A stretch of DNA of 64,000 nt from Lumbricus rubellus (Eukaryota; Annelida; Clitellata; Crassiclitellata; Lumbricidae): NCBI GenBank assembly GCA_945859605.1, contig OX243819.1, positions 10,888,619 through 10,952,618 on the forward strand. The letters are read 5' to 3'. How positions within the stretch are numbered: position 1 is the stretch's first letter; each line of letters starts with the position of its first letter. The notes below the pieces were generated by a model. That model was given only the letters and a program-made list of their open reading frames with translations, made no database searches and was not told where the DNA came from. The position numbers and the translations under genes are program-made. This document shows, in pieces, positions 23,753 to 33,844 of the stretch.

Positions 23753-25458
23753 CACTGGCGGAGACCTAGGGGGGACAGGGGGGACGGTCCCCCCCAAAGA
23801 ATGTGGTGGGGGGGACGGTCCATGCATTTGTCCCCCCCAATCGTTAAGTGTCAGAACATGGACACTTGATGAACACACTGCAGGCGACTGACGACGTTAC
23901 AATGTTAGAAGGAGATTTTCGAACAAATTACTAAAAAATCTGTTCAACGCATAAGAGCGATGCCATAACAGAACCGGGATACATGGTCCCTTTTTGAAAA
24001 CAACTTACTTGGACACCCTTAAATTCTTTCTTCATAAAAGCTTTATAATTATAGTAAATATACAGAATTCAAATAATTTGATTTTACCCATCAACTTATT
24101 TTAAAACATCGAACGAATCTTTGAAAAAACCTCTCGATCTATTCATGAATTGAGTTTAATTTCAACTTAGCCAGTGTGGATTCTACAAGATAAGATCGGT
24201 TTGATTCAGATCTATAAGTCAATTACAACCAATTAATATTATAATCATTGAAACCATCTAATTTTCGATTCGCTCACCCACTTCCATCAAATCCTTCCCA
24301 TCTTCCTCCACAAGGCCGTAGCCTGGATTTGAGTTGGGTGGAGGGAATTCTTTTGGCGTAGAATTTCTGACGACCATTTTGTAGTCGTCCAAATTTCTGA
24401 AAACACCTTTTTTAATTGTCTCAATTACTGGACACCTTTTCACATTTTTTAGTCGTCAAAATTTTTAAGAGACCTTTTTTAGTCGTCATAATTTCTAGAC
24501 ACCTTTTTTAATCGTAAAATTTCTGAAGACACAAATTTATAGTCGTCAAAATTTTTGAAGACACTCTTTTTCGTCTTCAAAATTTCTGAAGAAACCTTTT
24601 TGTTGTCAAAATTTCATAAGACACCTTTTTTTAGCTGTCAACATATAAGAATACAACTTTTTTAGTTGGCAAAATTTCTGAAGACACTCTTTTTTTAGTG
24701 GTCAAAATTTCCAAAGACACCTTTTTTAGTCTTCAAAATTTCCAGAAACCTTTCTCTAGTCGCAAAAGTTCTGAGAACTTCTTTTATTAGCTGTCAACAT
24801 TTCAAAAGACATAGTCGTCTAAATAATTTCTGAAGACATTTTTTTAATGTCAAAATTTCTAAAGACACCTTTTTTAGTTGTAAAAATTTTTGAACTCACT
24901 TTAAAAGCTGTCAACATATCTGCACACACCTTTTTTAAGTCGTCAAAATTTCTGAAGACACTCTTTTTAGTCGTCAAAGTTTATGAAGACTTTTTCGCTC
25001 TCTCTCAGTTCCTTTCATTCCTTTCGGAACATCGTGCGACAGGACTTCTCCACTCCGCACGGTCGGTTGCGACGAAGACTGTTTACTAGTCGTCAAGATT
25101 TCTGAACACCTTTTTTAGTCCGAAAAAATTCTAAAGACTCCTTTTTTTAGATGTAAAAATTTCTGAAGACTTTTTATTAGTCATCAAAATCTCTGGACAC
25201 CTTTTTTAGTCGAAAAAAATTCTAAAGACATCTTTTTTATATTTCAAAATTTCTGAACTCTTTTATTATTGTATTGTAAAAATTGCATTGTGTAAAAACA
25301 GTTATAAAGCGCCTCTAATTAGTCGTCAAAATGTCTGGACACCTTTTTTAGTCGTCAAAAACACCTTTTTTAGGCTTCGCGCTTATTTAAGCGATCGTCC
25401 TTCGGCCGCTCGTCCGTCCCCCCCCCCCCCCAAAGTTCGGACCAGGTCTCCGCCTATG
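23753..25458. mobile_element. hAT-like element, 1.7 kb, mostly a satellite-like internal array
   Basis: Termini CACTGGCGGAGACCTAGG and GGTCTCCGCCTATG are inverted repeats, and the identical octamer AGGAGAAG flanks both sides (23745-23752 and 25459-25466). The ends carry G/C homopolymer runs. The interior from about 24340 to 25370 is an array of diverged units of roughly 30-38 bp around 'ttttttagtcgtcaaaattt'. No transposase frame is visible, so it is non-autonomous. The flanking DNA is purine-rich (GAGGAA), so the octamer alone would be weak evidence; with the inverted ends it is good. Confidence 0.82.
24340..25370 (+). repeat. Diverged tandem array of TTTTTTAGTCGTCAAAATTT units
   Basis: About 25-30 imperfect units containing 'gacacctttttttagtcgtcaaaatttctgaa'-type sequence in pieces. 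Units vary in length, so the array is old. It lies entirely inside the 23753-25458 element. Confidence 0.85.
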
Positions 25459-25680
25459 AGGAGAAGAATGAGGAGGAGGAGGAGGAGGAGGAGGAGGAGG
25501 ACGACGACGAGAAGGATGAGGAGAAGGATGAGGAGAAGGAGGGGAGAAGAAGGAGGGGAGAAGAAGGAGGGGAGAAGAAGGAGGAGGACAAGAAGAAGGA
25601 AAAGGATGAGGATTAAGAAGAGGAGGAGGACAAGGAGGACGACGACGAGAAACAGGAGAAGGAGGGGGGAGGGGAGAAGG
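25459..25680 (+). repeat. Purine-rich (GAG/GAA)n tract
   Basis: Low-complexity GGA/GAA/GAC repeats; continuous with the purine-rich DNA left of 23745 once the hAT-like element is removed. The Arg/Lys/Glu-rich open frame across it is not a gene. Confidence 0.88.
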
Positions 25681-26425
25681 TGGAGATGGAATTGGGAAAG
25701 AGGAAAGACGCCAGCAGATGTTGTCGTCTCAGCGAATAATCGATTCTGCATTAAGCAACTGCTAGCTCTATTATAGGAATAGGACAACTGCTGCCTGAGC
25801 GCCTCTACTAGGTCTGCAGCTGCTCTGTAGACACAGCGATGCAAACATGAATTTCTGCAGCAAAGGTCAACTTATGAAATACTCGGACATTTCATCATGG
25901 ACCAAAAATGATCGGTGTGTGGTGGATTCGAAGAGAGGCAGGTTTACTACTTGTGCATGTGCATGATAGGCGTACTCTCTACATGTCATGCTGCCTGATG
26001 GATAGGCTAGGATAGGGCTACTGTTGATTGGACTGCATGGCACACGGGCAGTGTAGGTGTGGGAGATGTGAGTCTGTGTGGGCGTGCGTGGGGGGATGGG
26101 TGTGTGTGTTGTGTGTGTGGTGGTGGTCTGTGGGTGGGTGTGTGTGTGTGGTGGTCTGTGGGTGGGTGTGTGGGTTGGTGTTGGTGCGCTCCTAGTTGCT
26201 AATCCAAAGGTTTGTAAATTGATAGAAAGATTGACATTTAAACTAGCTCTTTCATTATCACTTAGGCCTACTGACTAGCTTATTGACTGGTTCGCTAGCT
26301 GGCTATCTGGCTAAATAGTTGCCTGAAAGAGTAGTTAGTTGTCTGACTTATTTCCTGACTGGTTGATTTGCTGACTGTCTGACTGTCTGACTGACTGACT
26401 GGCTGGCTGGGTGGCTGGCTGGGTG

Positions 26426-27753
26426 TAGACCTGGGAGTCGACCCCAATAAGTCGACCCCAGTCGAATTGGTCATCCCAAGTCGGGTCGGGTCGATTCTGC
26501 TCACCGCAACTGACCCCAAGTCGAATTTCGTAGAGAGAAGTCACTTCAAGTTGTTTTTATCACAAGTCGACTTAAACCGACTTGAGACACAAACATAGTT
26601 AAATTTGTCACTTCAAACCAATGATCGTGAGATCAGGACAACATTTAAACAGCTTTTGTAGCGTGTTTACAAGAATGAATGAGGCATGTGCTAAACAGAG
26701 GCTTTGCCTACTGATTATTTTACCGGTAAGCTATCGTGCACACTGCCGTTACTTTGCCGATCTATTCATATAATTTGTTATTCTATGCTAAAAGTCACGC
26801 TTAGGCATGTGCTTAATTAAAATGGTGAAACAAAATGTTACTAAAATATTAGCGCGTGTGCTTATCAAGACATGAACTTGAGCAAATCACTGAACTTCTA
26901 GTGGTCAGTGAATTCGGCGCAAAGAAAGCTGGATCTACAAGGCCTAATAATAAATCGATATTTTGGCGCTACTTTGGTACACTGCATCTGCAGGTGTCTG
27001 CAGACGGAAAAGCTATTGCATACGGGTCAATTGGACAGTGAAAGATTATACTGTCGGTGAGTAGGGCTCTAGGCTACTATAGTAGTAGCCTACTGCCGGA
27101 TGATGCACTTGTTACATGTAAGTTGCGGAATGATGTTAGTGGCCGATCAAATATGAAAACAGAATTACATATGAAGCCTATCATAACACGCCATTCGGTG
27201 CAACCGGTCCGCGGTCACCCCATTTTATCTTAGACCTTGCGCGTTTTACATATTTGTTTAATATCAATATTAACAATAAAAATAAAAATGAGTGTAATCT
27301 GAATAATTACAGACAATGGACAAGCTAAATTCATAGGCCTAATAATTTGCCGTCGCATTGTCTAGGATACTAGATTGGCCCAAAGCATCACAAAACTACT
27401 CAAACTGAAACACAAAAGCCTGAAATGGGCTAAAGCTTTAACAAATTCATGTATCAATTAAAAGTTGAGGCCTTATTAGCCTACTCTAATTTACTCATTG
27501 GTAGGCTTAGGCCTATATGAAATTAATGCTTGCTAGGAAAAATTGGCTTGACCTCTGCCATTAGTAGCCGTACGTAGACCTAGGCTAATGGCTATCACCA
27601 TGTCAGAAGTCGACTTCAAGTCGGAAGTCGGTTGTTTTTCTGCCAAGTCGGGTCAAGTCGTTTTGACTCCAAGAAGTCGACTTCAAGTCGACCTCAAGTC
27701 ACTTCAGGGTCAAGTGGGGTCAGATTAGCTGACCAAAGTCACTCCCAGGTCTA
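26426..27753. mobile_element. hAT-like element, 1.33 kb, termini TAGACCTGGGAGT
   Basis: Perfect 13-bp inverted termini TAGACCTGGGAGT and ACTCCCAGGTCTA, with perfect 8-bp duplications GCTGGGTG at 26418-26425 and 27754-27761. Both subterminal regions (about 130-150 bp) are filled with GTCGACTT/AAGTCGAC-type motifs, probably transposase-binding sites. A short frame near 26925-27040 (SIFWRYFG followed by DGKAIAYG) weakly resembles a broken BED zinc finger of hAT transposases. It is inserted in a CTGG/GACT microsatellite. Confidence 0.9.
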
Positions 27754-27764
27754 GCTGGGTGGCT

Positions 27765-27846
27765 GACTGACTGACTGACTGACTGACTGACTGACTGACT
27801 GACTGACTGACTGACTGACTGACTGACTGACTGACTGACTGACTGA
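27765..27846 (+). repeat. (GACT)n microsatellite
   Basis: About 20 uninterrupted GACT units directly right of the 26426-27753 element; the same repeat type (26375-26400) lies to its left. Confidence 0.95.
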
Positions 27847-27864
27847 GCCGTCAGGTTGCTTGTT

Positions 27865-28059
27865 ATGCTCACAAATCTTATTTCGTCTGCATGGGCGTTT
27901 GTGGACGATGTGACGGAAGATCGATATCTGCTGGAGAATAAAGTCATCTGGAGAAGAGTGGTGGAAGAGAAGGAGGAGGAAGAGAGTGAGTATAGCGAGC
28001 GGTCAATCAAAACATTCGTCGCTAGTCCTCTGGAGGAGAAGGATCAAATGAAGAAATAG
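27865..28059 (+). CDS. Possible upstream ORF (64 codons) of the LAMP-like gene
   Basis: ATG at 27865 opens a frame ending in TAG ten bases before the ATG of the LAMP-like gene. The product is Glu-rich at its C-terminal half and matches no family I know. It may be a 5' UTR upstream ORF or chance. Confidence 0.2.
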   Translation: MLTNLISSAWAFVDDVTEDRYLLENKVIWRRVVEEKEEEESEYSERSIKTFVASPLEEKDQMKK

Positions 28060-28068
28060 GGAAGAAAG

Positions 28069-28902
28069 ATGGAGTACGTTCCGAATGTCTGCCTCTGTCT
28101 CCTGTGGTTGCTTATCGATACGGTTGCTATGACCGGTGAGTATAAAACGTACAAGTAAATGAGCGAACATGTAGACAGGTTCGGTTCACTTAACTGTGTG
28201 TTTGCACAGCACAAAATGACAGTCAAGTGCAGAGTAACGTATAGGCCCAGGCTTAAAGCGCTCTCAACTAAAGCAAATCAATCAGGCTAATATCGATGAT
28301 TCAGGTGAGAGAGGTAAGCTAATCTTAATAATCAATAACCTTATCGGTTAAGGTGTAATCGTAATTCTCCAAACTTCTAAAGCGATATACGGTACTCGAA
28401 AGCCAAGCGCGGGGCACCAGCTTATTCCCGAGCGCTGCGCCAAGTCACAAGTTATTTCTTTTACCTCGAATGAGTTAATGATAATTAATCGTAAACTTGC
28501 AGGATCTAAGAACATAACGGTCAATCCTGATCTGACAATGATCCACGATGATCCTGATCTGACAATGATCCACGATGATCCTGATCTGACAATGATCCAC
28601 GATGATCCGGATCTGACAATGATCCACGATGATCCAGATCCGCCTGGAGGAGATCCATGTCGCCTCAGCAACTCTACCCTACTCAATGTGATCATCACCT
28701 TCAACTCAACAATACAGGTAGGACATGTCAGGGTGAGAACACTCGCATAGGGGGGGGGGTTGAGGGGTTCAACCCCTGGGGCCTAATCTTTCTTAGGGCC
28801 CCATAGTAAAGTCTTTTCAGACAACAACTCCACGTGAATCATAGTCGTATGTATGATCCCTCAGTCAGTTTTCTTCAATTCTCATACTATAATCGTAAAC
28901 TG

Positions 28903-28971
<69 letters not shown>

Positions 28972-31900
28972 CGTGAGGCATAAAAAACAAAGCTACTGGA
29001 AAAATTGTTATAATTTTAACAATATTCAAACAATATCAATGAAATTCAGGAAATCTATAGCCAAATAGCAGTCAATGTAAAAAGATTTTCAGTTTGTAGT
29101 CAAACTATCCGCCTTTAGCTTCTACGCATTCGCGAAGTCGCTTGCGCCATTCACGCACCGCCAAGTCAATTCGCTGGTCAAGATCGTTATAAGTTTGCAT
29201 TATTCGCTTACGAAGATGTTCAATATCACGGACCTTTGTTTTGTACACCGTTTCCTGCATGCATCCCCATATTTTATAATCGACGGGATTCAGATCTGGG
29301 CTGTTAAGGAGCCATGTTGCCGGAAAGAGAAATATTGCAGCCGATCGCCTTTTACGCACACGTCCGACGTTTAGCAAATCCCTGATGTTGGTGTTTCTTC
29401 TCTGAGGCGCACGTCAATTCACTTTGTTGAACCGGGGGTAAAAATCAACGGCCAATACTACAGAGGTGTTTTACTGCAGGAATGCCTCCTACCTGAAATT
29501 CGATACCTCTGAATTTTGCATTTTTCCAGCAAGGTGGTGCTCTAGCGCACGGAGATCGAGAAACGGTGCATGCACTTCTGACAAATAAAGCTCCTGACTT
29601 CATAATTCCTACGCTATGGCCCCTAACAGCCCAGATCTGAATCTCATCGATCATAAAATAAGAGGATGCATGCAGGAAATGGTGTACAAAACAAAGGTCC
29701 GTAATGTTGAAGATCTTCGTAAGCGATTAATGCAAGCTTGGAACAATCTTGACCAGCGAATTATATATAGACTTGGCGGTGTGTGAATGGCGCAAACGAC
29801 TTCGCGCATGCATATAGAAGCTAAAGCAGAGCCGTTTTAACGCCTAGGCACGCGAGGCACGGGCCTAGGGCCCCGCGCAACAGGGGGCCCCGCGGCGACC
29901 CAAAATAATAGACTACGTCACATAACAAATGAGCAACATGTTATACGAACTTTGATGTATGTTAAACCAACATTTATTTTACACTTTTAGTACAAATATT
30001 GCTATTTTAGCTGTGTCAGCATTATGCTATATCATTAACATATGTAACCAAATGGCATAGCTACATGCAAAAATGGCCTACATGAATGCAATACTCTATT
30101 ATCTGAGACTGAGAGATTGAGGCAGAAATTGGATTACGTTCAGTGTTTAATCTAGGTATCTTCATGGGAGCTCCACCTAAAAGTGACTATACCCAGACAT
30201 TTGATCAAATAATAATAGTTTTTAGTTGCCGTTTACATTAGTGCTTTACCCATATAATAGGGCCTATATATATATATATATATATTATATCTATGGCTTT
30301 ACCCGAATTCTAATATATATATCGTCGCCTGACAATTATCTTCGCGTATGTCCACTTTTGTGAATTCCGAGAAAAACGAGGTAGAAGTTTCGCAACTTTG
30401 GACGGAAATTTAAAAAAATGAGTGCAATAAAACTTCAGGCAATAACTTCATATTAAAGCATCGACATTAATTAAAGGATGTTGCACTAAAATTAAACTGA
30501 AACTTAGAATGGTTTTTGTGAAATTTTGGAAAATGTTGTATAAAATGGTTTTAAATCAATTGCAAGTCATCCTGACGTGAGAAAATTTAAAAAAAATATG
30601 TATTAATAAAAGCAAGCAATATACAATCAATTGCGACTTTGTTCGTTTCAATTTTTGCAAGTTTAATACCATTTTTTAAATAAAAGAACGTTTTTATTTC
30701 CTGGACATCCGACACTATGATACAACGAATTGAACGAAGTGGGATGTCGTATCTCCATCGTCCAATCAACGACAAGCTTTTCTGGACATACGACAATGCA
30801 CTTTTAAACCGTGAATGCGGCACTGGAGATACGGCAAAATAAATTGGAGATACGACAAAGTAACACTGAAATTGGACATACGACAAGTAGTTTTCGTTGA
30901 ATATCTTTAAAACGACTTGTCGAATCTGCTAACGGTTAACAGTGAAGAAGGAGAAGCAATTTTTTGCTACAAAACAAGTCTAAACTCGATTTTGACAAAA
31001 ATGGACATACGCGAAGATAATTGTCAGGCGACGATATGTAGGCCTATACACCTACCGTGATATTAGATTATGTGATTATGATGATAAAATCCACTATTAT
31101 AAAATATTATATTAATATAATGAGTCAGCTTATAGTTTACTGTTAACATTTGTAGAAAGACTATTTTTGTACAACTAACACTTCGTGGTGTAGCATCATT
31201 AGTCTACTACATGGCTTCCCGATTTTGGTAGTTCTTCCTTGGTTTGTGTAACATTTGTGGGGATGGAAATGGGGTGGCATGCGTCTCAAAAAGCCTCTGC
31301 CCCTCAACTGCCCACCACGCAACCTTCTCGCGGTCCCTCTGTGGAAGCAAAGTGCGTGGTGGAAGACACGACGCTAGAGATGGTGTCTCAATAAAAACAC
31401 CGAGAGGAAGGCAACGGGAAACCACCTCTCTATTTTCACAAGACAATGCCAATGACAAAATTACAGATTGTAACTATTCTGATAACTGTGTCCTGGTCAG
31501 CAATGTAGGACCTTTTGACCAACGGGAATAAGCTAATTCCGGTGCAAGAAAGTCGAGCATGTCTGCATAGACTATACGCCTGTCTGCAATAGTTGAGAAA
31601 TTTTGTTAAGATGGCAGCTTAATTAAAATGATGCCATTGCAATGTAAAAATTCAAAATTTTCCGGTGCGGACATGCACATTCCCTCCCCTTGCTCATCCC
31701 CCACTCGGCGCTACGCGTCTCAGCGATCGACCGGCATACACTCGTTCTCCGTATCTCAGAAACCTTGATTTTCCCCTCTCAGAGGAGGGGAACAAGATGA
31801 GACTCATAGTTACGTATGGAATTAGTGTTTGTGCCTAGGGCCCCAAAATTTCTTAAAACGGCCCTGAGCTAAAGGCCGGACAGTTTGAGTACAAACTGAT

Positions 31901-32015
31901 ATTCTTTTTACATTGCCTGCTATTTAGCTATAATTTTCCAAAATTTCATTGACATTGCTTGAATATTGTTAAAATTATAGCAATTTTTCCAGTGGCTTTG
32001 TTTTTTATGCCTCAC

Positions 32016-32055
<40 letters not shown>

Positions 32056-32288
32056 ATCTCTCTTTCCATATAATCTTATATAAATGCCTAAAATATAGGC
32101 CTATATATTATTTATATCATATATAGCTACATGTATACATACGTACGTACGTATACGTACGTCGTACATACATACATACATACATACATACATACATACA
32201 TGCACGCACGCACGCACGCACACGCACGCACGCACGCACGCGCACACATACACACATACATACATACATACATACATACATACATACA

Positions 32289-32322
<34 letters not shown>

Positions 32323-32331
32323 CATACATAC

Positions 32332-32362
<31 letters not shown>

Positions 32363-33812
32363 CATACATACATACATACATACACATACATACATACATA
32401 CATACATACATAAATACATACATACATACATACATACATACATACATACATACATACATACATACATACATGTATACATGCATACATGCATACATGCATA
32501 CATGCATGCATGCATGCATGCATACATACATACATACATACATACATACATACATACATACATACATACATGCGTACATGCGTACATGCATACATGCATA
32601 CATACATACATACATACATACATACATACATACATACATACATACATACATACATACATACATGCATGCATGCATGCATGCATGCATACATACATACATA
32701 CATACATACATACATACATACATACATACATACATACATACATACATACATACATACATACATACATACATACATACATACATACATACATACATACATA
32801 CATACATACATACATACATACATACATACATACATACATACATACATGCGTACATGCATACATGCATGCATGCATGGATGCATGCATACATACATACATG
32901 TACATACATACATACATAATGAACGTGTGTCGTTTGTTGTGTTTCAGACGGGTGGAGGAGGACGGCTGCTTGCATCACCGAGTGGCAGCGGACGGCTGTT
33001 GGAAAATCAGAACGAATCGAACTGTATTAATCGATTGGGAGGAGGAGGAGGGAGGCTATCCATCAGGTGGGACTGGGAAGAGCAGACGAGGACCGGAACT
33101 CAGATGGAAAACAACGAACGATGTCGCATCAACATTCAACTCGATCTGAAGGTCAGTCAAAGCCGAAACCGCGGAGAAGTACATAAGCAAGAAACACACA
33201 GGTTAGGCTATGTATACAGGCTATGTGAACTGACCTATGTCTATCGGTCTGTCTACATATGTGCGTGCCTGTCTGTTTGTCTTTCGGTCTGCCTGTCTGT
33301 CTGTCGGTCTGTCTGTGTGTCTCAATAATGTCTGTTTGTCTGACTACATATCAACATGATTGTCGTATACGGTATACAGCATGGTCAGCATCATGCATAG
33401 GCTATAGGCTTTCAATCCCCTTTCATATGGAAAACACGTATACCTGGTGTCTTATAATAATTACGATCATGGATGAAGAAGTTTTACGGACGGACAGAAA
33501 GACAGACAACCTAGCAGCTATAGGCATGCAGTGGAATGCGGAAGAACATTTGGACAACAGTATATATATAGAGATGGATCAAGTCACAGGGAATAATGGC
33601 GCTATAGAAGTTTGATCAATTGGATTCGATCAAATCATATTAGACAAGCATCACAATATATAGTTGTAGACTTAAAGATAGCTTATATATATATGCATAT
33701 GAAGTATATACATTAATATATATACATATATATAATTATATATATTGTATATAGTATATGTATACATATGTGTATGATGTGTGTGGATATATTAGAGTAT
33801 ATAGGCCTATAT

Positions 33813-33844
<32 letters not shown>

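Larger units (their letters stand above)
28972..32017. mobile_element. Mariner-type palindromic element in (TA)n, hosting a nested hAT-like element
   Basis: Left end 'accgtgaggcataaaaaaca' and the inverted right end (to 32017) are homologous for about 150 bp, and TA repeats flank both sides (mariner-type TA target). Two transposase fragments face opposite ways, each with its C-terminus toward the nearest end: minus strand 29105-29400 and plus strand 29440-29826. Without the 2.04-kb nested element it is roughly 1 kb, with almost two mirror-image 3' halves. No intact transposase. Confidence 0.85.

Noticed and set aside
23516..23878. 120-residue proline-rich minus-strand frame
   Set aside because: Overlaps the left end of the 23753-25458 element and G/C homopolymers; no gene features.
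25288..25844. Arg/Glu-rich (+) and Leu-rich (-) frames of about 150-160 residues
   Set aside because: Low-complexity purine tract at the edge of the 23753-25458 element; no family features.
32117..33149. Very long open frames (up to 283 residues) of MYVC/IHTY repeats on both strands
   Set aside because: They are the six-frame reading of the (TACA)n microsatellite, which rarely creates stop codons. No non-repeat domain is attached except the genuine exon 32948-33151.
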